From NCBI RefSeq assembly GCF_023824195.1, contig NZ_CP085442.1:343501-407500 (forward strand): a DNA stretch of 64,000 nucleotides. Reading direction: 5' to 3'. The position numbers were made by a program, and so were the translations under genes. The DNA is from Priestia megaterium (lineage in GTDB: Bacteria > Bacillota > Bacilli > Bacillales > Bacillaceae_H). The notes beneath the pieces are model-generated. The model was not told the origin of the DNA, made no database searches, and saw nothing but the letters and a program-made list of their open reading frames with translations. Numbering within the stretch: position 1 is the stretch's first letter; every line of letters begins with the position of its first letter. This document shows positions 43,474 to 52,632 of this stretch, in pieces.

Positions 43474-43534
43474 AAAGGATGCTCCTATCTATCGGCAGCT
43501 TAGTCACCTGTTTTAGGTAAATAACAGAAAATAA

Positions 43535-44437
43535 CTAGAGTAAATCTCGCAATGCATCTTCTAATACAGTATATGTAAAAATGTAATTCTGTTGAATCAA
43601 TTTTTCAGGTAAAACGCGCTGTCCTTTCAAAATAATCATACTCATTTCTCCCATCAGCAGCTGAAGGCCAAAGCTAGGTACGGGCATCCAGTGAGGGCGA
43701 TTTAACACTTTTCCAATCGTCTTTCCAAACTCTTTCATTTGAACGGGGTTTGGGGCAGTTACGTTAACAGGTCCTTCTATTTGTTCGGTATGAATACAAT
43801 AATCAATAATTTTGACGACGTCTTGAAGGTGCACCCAAGACATCCATTGCTCTCCCGAACCAACTGTCCCTCCTGCAAATAATTTATAAGGAAGGGCAGT
43901 AGAAGGGAGTGCCCCGCCATCTTTGCCTAATATAACGCCGAACCTTGTTAAAACAGTACGAATATTGAGTTCCATAGCTTTTAGCGCTTCATTTTCCCAT
44001 TTTTTTACCGTTTCAGCTAAAAAGTCTGTGCCGATGGATGGAGAAGCTTCTGTGAACGTTTCTGTAGTTGATGTCCCATAATAACCAACCGCGCTTGCAT
44101 TTACATAAAGGGACGGTTTTTCGGGTAAGGCAGCCATAATACGAAGGATTTCTTGAGTAGAAGAAAGGCGACTTTCCACAATGGCTTTTTTGCGCTCGTC
44201 CGTCCAGCGGCCGCTGTTAAGTGAAACGCCAGCTAAATTGATAAAAACGTCTGCTCCTTCTACATGCTCTTCAGGTTGGCTGTTTTCTTGCATCCACTCT
44301 ACATATTTAAGTTTCGGATCTCTTGCAGCTTTATCTGCATTGCGTGTTAAAATATATACATAATGTTTTTGTGTTAAAAAATGTTTTGTTAAAGCTTTAC
44401 CTACGAATCCAGTTCCTCCAGCAATAACAATTTTCAT
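43535..44437 (-). CDS. yfhF: TIGR01777-type epimerase/SDR protein YfhF
   Basis: This extended SDR protein of 300 residues starts MKIVIAGGTGFVGKALTKHF, with the dinucleotide-binding GGTGFVG loop. VFINLAGVSLNSGRW and YVNASAVGYYGTS mark the active-site region, and RFGVILGKDGGALP and GSGEQWMSWVHLQDVV follow. The ATG at 44437 follows AAGGAGG; a longer frame to 44557 has no site and would overlap the recX promoter. The substrate is unknown, as for the whole TIGR01777 family. It is divergent from recX, an arrangement conserved in B. subtilis (yfhF-recX). Confidence 0.92.
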   Translation of the reverse strand: MKIVIAGGTGFVGKALTKHFLTQKHYVYILTRNADKAARDPKLKYVEWMQENSQPEEHVEGADVFINLAGVSLNSGRWTDERKKAIVESRLSSTQEILRIMAALPEKPSLYVNASAVGYYGTSTTETFTEASPSIGTDFLAETVKKWENEALKAMELNIRTVLTRFGVILGKDGGALPSTALPYKLFAGGTVGSGEQWMSWVHLQDVVKIIDYCIHTEQIEGPVNVTAPNPVQMKEFGKTIGKVLNRPHWMPVPSFGLQLLMGEMSMIILKGQRVLPEKLIQQNYIFTYTVLEDALRDLL

Positions 44438-44534
44438 ACGAACTTCCTCCTTTATTGAGATAAATAAAAATGTGTATGATACGTTTGGCGGTTCTTCAGC
44501 CATCAATTTAATAAGAAATACGAGGTGAAGGTTT

Positions 44535-45344
44535 ATGCCTGTTGTCACAAAGATCACAACGCAAAAGAATAGCGGTGAACGTTATAATGTGTATTTAGAT
44601 TACGGTAAAGGTGAAGAGTTTGGCTTTGGTGTTGACGAAAATGTCCTCATCAAATATGACTTGAAAAAAGGTCGTGAGCTTGATGAATTTGAATTAACGG
44701 AAATTCAGTACGCAGATGATGAGAAAAAAGCTTATAATTTAGCGATCACTTACTTATCTTATCGAATGCGCTCTGAAAAAGAGGTACATGATTATTTAAA
44801 GAAAAAAGAAATTAACTCTACTATTATTCAACAAGTTATTCAGAAATTAGTCAGCCACCGTTATTTAAATGATGAAGAGTTTGCGAAAGCATTTGTGTTA
44901 ACTCAGATGAACACGACATCAAAAGGACCAAATGTGATTCAAAGAGAATTAAAAGAAAAGGGGATTTCTGATTCCATTATTACCCTTAGTTTATGTGAAT
45001 ACCCTGAAGAACAGCAAATTCAAACTGCTGTGAAATTAATTGAAAAGTTAAAAGGGAAATATAAAAAATTATCTCAAGTAATGATGAAACAAAAAATGGA
45101 ACAAGCATTGGCAGTGAAGGGCTATTCATTTTCTATTATTCAAGAAGCATTTCAGCGCACGAATACAGAAAAAGAAAGCGATGAGGCATGGGAAGCTCTG
45201 CAATACCAAGGAATGAAAGCTCATCGTCGTTTTTCAAAGTATGAAGGCTGGGAATATCAGCAAAAAATGAAGCAGGCTCTTTATAGAAAAGGATTCTCCA
45301 TTGACCAAATTCAATCATTTCTAGATTCTATTGAAGAGGAATAA
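44535..45344 (+). CDS. recX: RecA regulator RecX
   Basis: RecX binds RecA filaments and modulates recombination and SOS induction. The 269-residue protein is built of three-helix repeats: YNLAITYLSYRMRSEKEVHDYLKKK, LVSHRYLNDEEFAKAFVLTQM and further units to the end. This is the long RecX form of Bacillus (264 residues in B. subtilis). GAGGTGAAGG precedes the ATG at 44535. It ends in copy D of the terminator-like repeat, whose first bases follow the stop codon. Confidence 0.94.
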   Translation: MPVVTKITTQKNSGERYNVYLDYGKGEEFGFGVDENVLIKYDLKKGRELDEFELTEIQYADDEKKAYNLAITYLSYRMRSEKEVHDYLKKKEINSTIIQQVIQKLVSHRYLNDEEFAKAFVLTQMNTTSKGPNVIQRELKEKGISDSIITLSLCEYPEEQQIQTAVKLIEKLKGKYKKLSQVMMKQKMEQALAVKGYSFSIIQEAFQRTNTEKESDEAWEALQYQGMKAHRRFSKYEGWEYQQKMKQALYRKGFSIDQIQSFLDSIEEE

Positions 45345-45345
45345 A

Positions 45346-45432
45346 GGCGGGACAAAAGTATGTTAGTTGAAGGGAAATCCGAACGATGAATCGAGATTCT
45401 TGATGTAGAATCCAACTCGTTCGGATTTTTTC
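45346..45432 (+). repeat. Terminator-like repeat, copy D
   Basis: It starts GGCGGGACAAAAGTAT, then TTAGTTGAA, and keeps the nested hairpin with the outer stem ATCCGAACGA/CTCGTTCGGAT and a T-run. It lies directly after recX and probably terminates it. Confidence 0.86.
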
Positions 45433-45475
45433 ATTGTGATGGTAAACGTAAACTTCATGTATTTAGTTGCTTCTA

Positions 45476-45606
45476 GCGGTTGATTGGAGGGCAAGACGAA
45501 GACTCCTGCGGGAAAACGGAACAGGTGAGACCCCGCAGGAGCGTAAGCGACGAGGAGGCTCACCGGCCACCCCCGGAAAGCGAAGTCCTGCACGGAAATC
45601 AACCGC
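45476..45606. repeat. 130-bp GC-rich structured repeat, copy 2
   Basis: It is closely similar to 26372-26500 and in the same orientation, 44 bp after a copy of the terminator-like repeat, exactly as copy 1 follows copy B. The end stem reads GCGGTTGATT/AATCAACCGC here but CTGGTGATT/AATCACCAG in copy 1, so both strands changed together. The inner stems are kept. Confidence 0.88.
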
Positions 45607-45690
45607 TGTGTCATAAGTGATTCCTATAAGATCATTTATACAATTTGCTTATTTTTAGATTAGATTGATGTAGTTATGTTTCACTCTTTT

Positions 45691-46344
45691 TTAAAACAAA
45701 ATATCTTCTGAGTCATTCTGCTGTTTATAAATAATCTCAGCAATTTCTGAAGCCGAGCGCAATCGGCTTTTATCTTTAATGTGGTTGTTGTGATCCCAAA
45801 AAGGGGTATTCATGCCTCCCATGTAAGCTGCAATCACATGAAGGCTGGTATCTTGGTATTCCACTTTTAAACTTTCTGTAAATCCCCTTACGCCAAATTT
45901 GCTTGCCACATAGACGCTTTCATTAGCTTTACCGCGAAGTCCTGCAGTTGAAATGATATTCATAACTTTAGGTTCAGGTCTCGTCAAGAGATGAGGCATA
46001 AGCGCTTGTGTTAAAAAAATAGTTCCTTTTACATTTGTATCGATGACTTCATCGACGGCTTGTTTTGTATAATCCGACAAAGGACCAAAATGTCCAATGC
46101 CTGCATTGTTGATAAGGATATCTACTGAATGCTGCATCAGCAGTTTTTCTACAGATTTTCCTACTTCTTCATACTTTGTAATATCTACAGACATCGTATA
46201 TACGTTGTCTCCTAGCTCATGCTGCGCCTCATTTAATTTCTGTTGATTGCGTCCAGCTAGAATAACGTTGTAGTCTTTTGAGTAAAGTTTTGCGAGTTCT
46301 TTTCCAAGACCCGTCGCACCGCCCGTGATTAGCACTGTTTTCAT
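45691..46344 (-). CDS. Short-chain dehydrogenase/reductase
   Basis: This NAD(P)-dependent classical SDR of 217 residues has the cofactor motif TGGATGLGKELA, NNAGIGHFG, and the catalytic Ser and YxxxK in ISTAGLRGKANESVYVASKFGV. The ATG at 46344 lies 8 nt after GGGAG; a TTG two codons upstream is too close. The substrate is unknown. It stands between the second 130-bp repeat and yfhH, on the opposite strand to both recX and yfhH. At 217 residues it is on the short side for the family. Confidence 0.88.
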   Translation of the reverse strand: MKTVLITGGATGLGKELAKLYSKDYNVILAGRNQQKLNEAQHELGDNVYTMSVDITKYEEVGKSVEKLLMQHSVDILINNAGIGHFGPLSDYTKQAVDEVIDTNVKGTIFLTQALMPHLLTRPEPKVMNIISTAGLRGKANESVYVASKFGVRGFTESLKVEYQDTSLHVIAAYMGGMNTPFWDHNNHIKDKSRLRSASEIAEIIYKQQNDSEDILF

Positions 46345-46426
46345 TCCCAAAACTCCCTTTTCATAGTCTCCCTTTAGTTATACCTTTTGTTATAATAAAA
46401 TGAAAGTAAACAAGGGGGAAAACAGC

Positions 46427-46741
46427 ATGTCTGAAAAACGTTACAGCGATATGACGACGTATGAACTTCAACAAGAAATTGGGTCTCTTCAAGAAAAAGC
46501 ACGAAAAGCTGAACAGCTTGGCATGGTCAATGAGTATGCAGTATTAGAAAGAAAAGTAACAATGGCAAGATCGTATTTATTGGATCCCGAAACGTTTAAA
46601 GCAGGGGAAGTATATGAAATTCAAGGAGATCCGGGTTCATATTTTAAAATTGATTATATGAACGGAGTTTTTGCGTGGGGATTTAGGCTTGGCGCGCCTC
46701 AAAACGAAGAAGCATTGCCTATTTCCATGTTGAAAAAATAA
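46427..46741 (+). CDS. yfhH: YfhH family protein (DUF1811)
   Basis: The 104-residue protein reads RYSDMTTYELQQEIGSLQEKARKAEQLGM then YAVLERKVTMARSYLLDPETF, with a C-terminal SH3-like segment (AGEVYEIQGDPGSYFKIDYMNGVFAWGFRLG). The length equals that of B. subtilis YfhH. The ATG at 46427 follows AAGGGGG. The function is unknown. It sits in the conserved order recX-yfhH-sspK-yfhJ. A terminator follows. Confidence 0.88.
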   Translation: MSEKRYSDMTTYELQQEIGSLQEKARKAEQLGMVNEYAVLERKVTMARSYLLDPETFKAGEVYEIQGDPGSYFKIDYMNGVFAWGFRLGAPQNEEALPISMLKK

Positions 46742-46748
46742 CGGGATG

Positions 46749-46779
46749 AACAAGCAGCACGAAGTAGTGCTGCTTGTTT
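46749..46779 (+). terminator. Terminator of yfhH
   Basis: The stem AACAAGCAGCAC/GTGCTGCTTGTT with a 6-nt loop and T-rich tail; it may also act for convergent sspK. Confidence 0.82.
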
Positions 46780-46826
46780 GATTTCTATATTCCTTTTATT
46801 TTTAAGCAAATAAGCAAAGCAAGCGG

Positions 46827-46982
46827 TTATTCTTCGCGCTCATTAGAAGCATGCATACGTTCTTGAGGATGCGTGTTAATTGTTCCATTTGCACGTTTTG
46901 AAGCGTACTCAGCTTTTGCTCGAGGTTCGCCTTCAAACTTAGTATGATGTTGGTTTGGAAAATCTTTTGCTTTATTGCGCAT
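46827..46982 (-). CDS. sspK: Small acid-soluble spore protein K
   Basis: SspK is a minor forespore protein. The 51-residue protein contains [28 protein letters not shown] in two overlapping blocks, matching B. subtilis SspK closely. The ATG at 46982 follows AAAGGAGAGG; the longer frame to 47033 lacks a site. Forespore (SigG) expression is expected from the family, but I could not define a promoter with confidence. It is convergent with yfhH and divergent from yfhJ. Confidence 0.92.
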   Translation of the reverse strand: MRNKAKDFPNQHHTKFEGEPRAKAEYASKRANGTINTHPQERMHASNEREE

Positions 46983-47117
46983 CGATACCTCTCCTTTTAC
47001 AACAGAAAGCGTTGCGGTTATGATATAGTACATGAGGGAGTGAATAACTCCGCATTTATAGTGTAAGTTAAAAGTGCAAACATACTCATAAAGAATTTTG
47101 GTAATCGAGGTGTTCTT

Positions 47118-47387
47118 ATGAACGATATATTTGAAAGATTAACGAATCAGCTATTAAATAAAAACAGTTCGCTCTCATACGCTCAAGCTCGCACGTGGGT
47201 TGAACTTTTCTGGGAAGATTTTGAGTCATCTTACGCAAAAGCAGGATATGATTATAAAGGTAAAGAAGCGACGGAAAAGGTTGTTACGATGTATATCAAC
47301 AGCTACGGTGACAAACTTCATGAAATCGCGGTTAAAAACCCTAAATATCAGCATTTATTAAATAACGATGACTATTTAAAACATTAA
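47118..47387 (+). CDS. yfhJ: YfhJ (WVELL family) protein
   Basis: The 89-residue protein contains [23 protein letters not shown], the WVEL segment that names the family, and [17 protein letters not shown] near the end. It matches YfhJ in the B. subtilis order sspK-yfhJ-...-yfhP-mutY. The genes yfhK to yfhO of B. subtilis are absent here. The function is unknown. GAGGTG precedes the ATG and a strong terminator follows. Confidence 0.87.
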   Translation: MNDIFERLTNQLLNKNSSLSYAQARTWVELFWEDFESSYAKAGYDYKGKEATEKVVTMYINSYGDKLHEIAVKNPKYQHLLNNDDYLKH

Positions 47388-47390
47388 ATA

Positions 47391-47424
47391 AAAACGAACC
47401 GTCTTGAGCAGACGGTTCGTTTTT
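47391..47424. terminator. Bidirectional terminator between yfhJ and yfhP
   Basis: The stem AAAACGAACCGTC/GACGGTTCGTTTT with a 7-nt loop. Confidence 0.88.
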
Positions 47425-47450
47425 GGGTTTCATATTTGTTCTTGTTATGA

Positions 47451-48431
47451 TTAGTGCGGGAGATAATCAAGCTTTTTACGCAATTTTTTCTCACTGAAAA
47501 TCCAACCTGTGTACGAACAAATGATATTTAAATCGTAATCAAGCTGGACTACGGCTACAAATGGATAGTAGTCCTTGCTGCGGTAGCGTAAATCAATAAA
47601 GCGCACTTCAATGTGGTCGTTATATTCATCCAGTTCCCATCTATAAATAGGTGAAAATGAAAGAAAAGCAGATAAGTTTTCATCTTTTTTCGCTACTTCA
47701 ATTACTGCTGATTCGGGGATTGGAACTTTATCAAACGTATCATAAATAAAAATTTCTTCTCCGATTGCTCTTCCTACATGAAAATACTTTTCGGTCGTCA
47801 CAGCTAAGTGCCAGTGAGTGAAACGCATTGTAGGAGAGATATTGAGCTTGATAACATCAGGAAACTGTTTTCGAAGCTTCTTGGCGATTTGGTGGCGCAT
47901 ATAAAAGCGCAATCCATAGTAAAACGCCAATAAAACATACAGCGTAATGAATGTTGGTCCTGGCTCTGCTCCAATAAACCAGGTTAAAATCGCAAGTACG
48001 TGAGCTGAGAAAATCACGTAATCAAACGTGTTGATTACGCCAAGCGCAATCCATTTATTTGTGAAAGGCCGTAAAGCTTGCGTACCATAAGCGTTAAAGA
48101 TATCAACAAAAACGTGAATAATGACGCCTGCAAAGGTCCACATCCATAGATGCAGTAAGTTAGCTCCTGGCAGCAGAAGCGAAAGAATGAGCACGATAAG
48201 CAAAGGCCATAAAATAACGGCTGGGATAGAATGTGTAATTCCACGGTGATTGCGGATATACTGTGCATTGTTTCGCAACTTTAAAACAGTGTCTAAATCA
48301 GGTGCTAATGACCCGGCCATTACGCCAATCATTACAGCATCCAGTGTGGCTGTATTCGCAGATACAGTGGGGTCTAATGTTGCAAGGCCGCCTAAAGCGA
48401 TTCCCATTGCAATGTGTGTACCAGTATCCAG
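47451..48431 (-). CDS. yfhP: YfhP membrane-bound metal-dependent hydrolase family protein, CTG start
   Basis: This multi-pass membrane protein of the DUF457/YdjM-like hydrolase family has APDLDTVLKLRNN, RNHRGITHSIPAV and HVFVDIFNAYGTQA, which carry the conserved Asp and His metal ligands, and the C-terminal region FSFSPIYRWELDEYNDHIEVRFIDLRYR in two blocks. The start is taken as CTG at 48431. It lies 8 nt after GGAGG and restores the DTGTH N-terminus of the family, whereas the ATG at 48407 has no site and cuts this off. No ATG, GTG or TTG occurs between the upstream TAA and 48407. A small dyad GACAATC/GATTGTC lies just upstream. The function is unknown. Confidence 0.85.
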   Translation of the reverse strand: MDTGTHIAMGIALGGLATLDPTVSANTATLDAVMIGVMAGSLAPDLDTVLKLRNNAQYIRNHRGITHSIPAVILWPLLIVLILSLLLPGANLLHLWMWTFAGVIIHVFVDIFNAYGTQALRPFTNKWIALGVINTFDYVIFSAHVLAILTWFIGAEPGPTFITLYVLLAFYYGLRFYMRHQIAKKLRKQFPDVIKLNISPTMRFTHWHLAVTTEKYFHVGRAIGEEIFIYDTFDKVPIPESAVIEVAKKDENLSAFLSFSPIYRWELDEYNDHIEVRFIDLRYRSKDYYPFVAVVQLDYDLNIICSYTGWIFSEKKLRKKLDYLPH

Positions 48432-48454
48432 AGCGAACTCCTCCTTTGTAAAAT

Positions 48455-48471
48455 GACAATCTTAGATTGTC
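48455..48471. promoter_or_regulatory. Small dyad upstream of yfhP
   Basis: GACAATC-TTA-GATTGTC is a perfect 7-bp inverted repeat between divergent yfhP and mutY, 24 bp before the yfhP start. It may be an operator; no regulator is suggested by the sequence. Confidence 0.45.
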
Positions 48472-48670
48472 CTAATTCAGCATGGAAGCTTGATTTAGGA
48501 CGAAAAATCTCGCTTTATTACTAACGCAGCAAATTAGCTGTTTTTATTCATTATTTGAACAATTCATTTTACTATTCATATTTGTAGTTGTTATAAGGTT
48601 ATCATAAAGTTACTAAGATTCAAAAAGCAACACATTGTATATGTATAGTTAATACCTCGGAGGCTATGAC

Positions 48671-49765
48671 GTGAAACAAAGTAAAGATATTGTACAAAAT
48701 TTCGATATTCGAGCATTTCAAGATGACTTAATCTCTTGGTTTGAGCAGGAACAGCGCATTTTACCTTGGCGTCAAGATCAGGACCCTTATAAAGTGTGGG
48801 TATCTGAAATTATGCTTCAACAAACGAGAGTAGATACGGTCATTCCTTATTTTAATAATTTTATTAACAAATTTCCCACTATTAAAGATTTAGCTTATGC
48901 GAATGAAGATGATGTGTTAAAAGCGTGGGAAGGGTTAGGCTATTATTCCCGTGCCCGTAATTTACAAACCGCCGTTCGAGAAGTTCACGAACAATACGGG
49001 GGAGAAGTTCCAAATACGCCAGCAGAAATCTCTAAACTAAAAGGAGTAGGCCCTTATACAACAGGAGCCATTTTAAGTATTGCATACGGAGTGCCGCAGC
49101 CTGCTGTAGATGGAAATGTCATGCGTGTGCTATCGCGCATTTTATCCGTTTGGGATGATATTGCAAAACCGAAAACAAGAAAGCTGTTTGAAGATATCGT
49201 GCATGAAATTATTTCAAAAGATAATCCTTCCTATTTCAATCAAGGCATGATGGAACTTGGTGCCATTGTCTGTACACCAACTTCTCCTTCCTGTTTGTTA
49301 TGTCCAGTTCGCGAACACTGCCACGCGTTTGAAGAAGGAGTGCAGAATGAGCTTCCTGTTAAATCAAAGAAAAAAGCGCCGCGTACTCTTCAGCTTGCTG
49401 CAGCTGTGATTAAAGACGGGGAAGGAAATTATCTGATTCATAAACGTCCAAGCAAAGGGCTTTTAGCTAACCTATGGGAATTTCCAAATATAGAAGTAGA
49501 TCTTAGTATAGCGCCAGATCATCAGCAGCTTCAGGCATTTATTCAAAATGAGTACGGAGCCGATATTAAAATCCATGCACCGTTTACGACGATTCAGCAC
49601 GTGTTTTCTCATATTGTCTGGAACATCACAGTATATGAAGCAGAGCTTGTAAGTGATATCAGTGCATTAAAAAATTTGAAAGTGGTTTCTGAAAAAGATT
49701 TAGAACAATATGCATTTCCTGTTTCCCATCAAAAAATCTTAAAAGAATATTTACTTGTTAAATAA
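48671..49765 (+). CDS. mutY: A/G-specific adenine glycosylase MutY
   Basis: MutY removes adenine mispaired with 8-oxoguanine. The GTG at 48671 follows GGAGG by 8 nt and gives 364 residues. Glu46 in [13 protein letters not shown] is the catalytic acid. The helix-hairpin-helix and Asp lie in [18 protein letters not shown] followed by [12 protein letters not shown]. The cluster motif C-x6-C-x2-C-x5-C is complete ([17 protein letters not shown]). The C-terminal NUDIX-like domain that reads 8-oxoguanine spans about 230-360. The order yfhP-mutY-yfhS-fabL-sspE agrees with B. subtilis. A terminator is shared with yfhS. Confidence 0.96.
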   Translation: MKQSKDIVQNFDIRAFQDDLISWFEQEQRILPWRQDQDPYKVWVSEIMLQQTRVDTVIPYFNNFINKFPTIKDLAYANEDDVLKAWEGLGYYSRARNLQTAVREVHEQYGGEVPNTPAEISKLKGVGPYTTGAILSIAYGVPQPAVDGNVMRVLSRILSVWDDIAKPKTRKLFEDIVHEIISKDNPSYFNQGMMELGAIVCTPTSPSCLLCPVREHCHAFEEGVQNELPVKSKKKAPRTLQLAAAVIKDGEGNYLIHKRPSKGLLANLWEFPNIEVDLSIAPDHQQLQAFIQNEYGADIKIHAPFTTIQHVFSHIVWNITVYEAELVSDISALKNLKVVSEKDLEQYAFPVSHQKILKEYLLVK

Positions 49766-49798
49766 AAGAAGCGTGGATAAACTCCGCGCTTCTTTTTA
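49765..49798. terminator. Bidirectional terminator between mutY and yfhS
   Basis: The stem AAGAAGCG-TGGA/TCCG-CGCTTCTT with a short loop and T-run lies between convergent genes. Confidence 0.83.
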
Positions 49799-49799
49799 T

Positions 49800-50890
<1,091 letters not shown>

Positions 50891-50935
50891 GGTAAATGTG
50901 TTTTGTGCTTGCGCCTTAAAATACTGAAAAAAGTT

Positions 50936-50966
50936 TGCATACCCTATTTACCTCCCGGGCATATTA
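50936..50966 (+). promoter_or_regulatory. SigG-type promoter of sspE
   Basis: TGCATA (50936-50941), 18 nt, then CATATTA (50960-50966) fit the forespore SigG pattern. It lies 22 nt before the sspE start codon. Confidence 0.82.
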
Positions 50967-50987
50967 ATTTTCGTGGAGGTGATTACA

Positions 50988-51281
50988 ATGGCAAAACAAA
51001 CAAACAAAACAGCATCTGGTACAAGCACACAACACGTGAAAAACCAAAATGCTCAAGCATCTAAAAACAACTTCGGTACTGAATTTGGTAGCGAAACAAA
51101 TGTACAAGAAGTGAAACAACAAAATGCACAAGCTGCGGCAAACAAAAGCCAAAATGCTCAAGCATCTAAAAACAACTTCGGTACTGAATTTGCTAGCGAA
51201 ACAAGTGCTCAAGAAGTGAGACAACAAAACGCACAAGCTGAAGCAAAGAAAAACCAAAACTCTAGTAAATACCAAGGTTAA
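50988..51281 (+). CDS. sspE: Gamma-type small acid-soluble spore protein SspE
   Basis: This is a major forespore storage protein, degraded by the GPR protease at germination to supply amino acids. The 97-residue protein is a tandem duplication of KNQNAQASKNNFGTEF and QEVxQQNAQA blocks. There are two GPR cleavage sites, TEF-GSET at 33/34 and TEF-ASET at 68/69. Composition is dominated by Gln, Asn, Ala and Lys, with almost no hydrophobic residues. The ATG at 50988 follows GGAGGTG. A SigG-type promoter precedes it and a long hairpin terminator follows, as expected for a highly expressed forespore gene. Confidence 0.96.
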   Translation: MAKQTNKTASGTSTQHVKNQNAQASKNNFGTEFGSETNVQEVKQQNAQAAANKSQNAQASKNNFGTEFASETSAQEVRQQNAQAEAKKNQNSSKYQG

Positions 51282-51285
51282 TATC

Positions 51286-51333
51286 AAAAGCGAACTTAAC
51301 GTCTTTCATACGGCGATGTTAAGTTCGCTTTTT
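51286..51333 (+). terminator. Terminator of sspE
   Basis: The 15-bp stem AAAAGCGAACTTAAC/GTTAAGTTCGCTTTT has a 17-nt loop and T-run. Confidence 0.87.
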
Positions 51334-51470
51334 CTTATATAAAAAGCAACAAAGTATGACAAAACTTCTTGAAACTTTACACAACTCGTCAAAGGAATCT
51401 GTATCACCTAAACAGAATGTTAACAGAAGTGCCGCGTGTATGGTTAAAGCAAATAGGGAGGAGCTATCGT

Positions 51471-51731
51471 ATGAAAAAATTTGATCAGCTAGTGACTCAA
51501 CAATTGGAGACCATGGATCAACTTCTGTTTTTGCAGTCTGAGATTGAGCGCTGTCAGGAAATTGAAGGTGAACTAATAAAACTTCATGAAGAAGCAAAAC
51601 TTCATTCTGTGCAAGATGAAATTAGTGAAATGAAGCTAAAATTAAAAGAGATTCAATTGACGTTTGAAGCACAAACCGAAGACATTATTCGTACATATAA
51701 AAGTGAAGGGGCTTGCTCTACACTTGCTTAA
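51471..51731 (+). CDS. ygaB: YgaB coiled-coil protein
   Basis: The 86-residue protein is almost wholly charged helix with heptad spacing (LVTQQLETMDQLLFLQSEIERCQEIE, then EISEMKLKLKEIQLTFEAQTEDII), so it is probably a coiled coil. The ATG at 51471 follows AGGGAGGAG; an upstream in-frame extension has no site. Position between sspE and ygaC matches B. subtilis ygaB. The function is unknown. A long-loop terminator follows. Confidence 0.83.
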   Translation: MKKFDQLVTQQLETMDQLLFLQSEIERCQEIEGELIKLHEEAKLHSVQDEISEMKLKLKEIQLTFEAQTEDIIRTYKSEGACSTLA

Positions 51732-51744
51732 TGAACATTGATGT

Positions 51745-51806
51745 GTCACTTCCTCTCTTTTTTAAGGCTGCCAAGCAAAGGAAAAGCAGGGGGAGTGACT
51801 TTTTTG
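51745..51806 (+). terminator. Terminator of ygaB
   Basis: GTCACT (51745-51750) pairs with AGTGAC (51794-51799) over a purine-rich loop, followed by a T7 run. Confidence 0.62.
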
Positions 51807-51926
51807 AACTCAAGAAGGTTAGCACATTTGTGTTAAAATGAGAGAGAAACCGTTATAATAAACATAAGACAAATGGAGACGTTATATGAATTTTTTTAAG
51901 TGCTAAAATGAAAGTAGGTATTGGAG

Positions 51927-52463
51927 ATGGGAATTCCGGTGGAAGGAGAAACAATTCAAATACACAGCTACAAGCATAATGGACATATTCATCGCGTGTG
52001 GGATCGGACAACCGTATTAAAAGCAACCAATAACTTAGTGATTGGAGGAAATGATCGTACGGTCGTTACAGAATCAGATGGACGAACATGGGTCACAAGA
52101 GAGCCTGCAATTTGTTATTTTCATGCTCAGCAGTGGTTTAACGTCATTGGGATGATCCGTGAAGATGGAATTTATTATTACTGCAATATCAGTTCGCCAT
52201 TCATTTATGATGACAATGAAGCGCTCAAATATATTGATTATGATTTAGATATCAAAGTCTATCCAGATATGACATACACCCTTCTTGATGAAGATGAATA
52301 TGAGAAGCATCGAAAAGAAATGAATTATCCAGAAGTGATTGACCGTATTTTACATAATCACGTAGAGGAGTTAAAAGGTTGGATTCGACAGCGAAAAGGC
52401 CCGTTTGCTCCAGATTTCATTGACATTTGGTATGAGCGTTTTTTAACATATCGGCATTCTTGA
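51927..52463 (+). CDS. ygaC: YgaC, DUF402 nucleoside phosphatase family protein
   Basis: The 178-residue DUF402 protein reads [62 protein letters not shown] and [10 protein letters not shown], the full pattern of YgaC. Relatives hydrolyse nucleoside tri- and diphosphates, using the acidic residues in the [11 protein letters not shown] and DEDEYE motifs for metal binding. The ATG at 51927 matches the YgaC N-terminus (MGxPxEGE). The ribosome-binding site AGTAGG is weak. Readthrough from ygaB is unlikely given the terminator. Confidence 0.9.
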   Translation: MGIPVEGETIQIHSYKHNGHIHRVWDRTTVLKATNNLVIGGNDRTVVTESDGRTWVTREPAICYFHAQQWFNVIGMIREDGIYYYCNISSPFIYDDNEALKYIDYDLDIKVYPDMTYTLLDEDEYEKHRKEMNYPEVIDRILHNHVEELKGWIRQRKGPFAPDFIDIWYERFLTYRHS

Positions 52464-52475
52464 TGAATGATCTAG

Positions 52476-52529
52476 AGAACATTATGTTAGGCCGTCTAAA
52501 GCTGACTGTTTGATATAATGTTCTTTTTG
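52476..52529 (+). terminator. Terminator of ygaC
   Basis: The stem AGAACATTAT/ATAATGTTCT closes a 29-nt loop and is followed by TTTTT. Confidence 0.75.
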
Positions 52530-52632
52530 GCGTTATGCTCACCATCTTTTAGAAGAGATAAAAGCACTAAAAAATCGACGCGTGTACATATACTAAGAAA
52601 GCTTGCCCTCATAGATAGAAAGGGGAGATTTT

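Noticed and set aside
44437..44557. 40-residue N-terminal extension of yfhF
   Set aside because: There is no ribosome-binding site and the first Rossmann strand begins at the ATG at 44437, so the extension is not coding.
48407..48407. ATG at 48407 as the yfhP start
   Set aside because: It lacks a ribosome-binding site and would remove the conserved DTGTH N-terminus.
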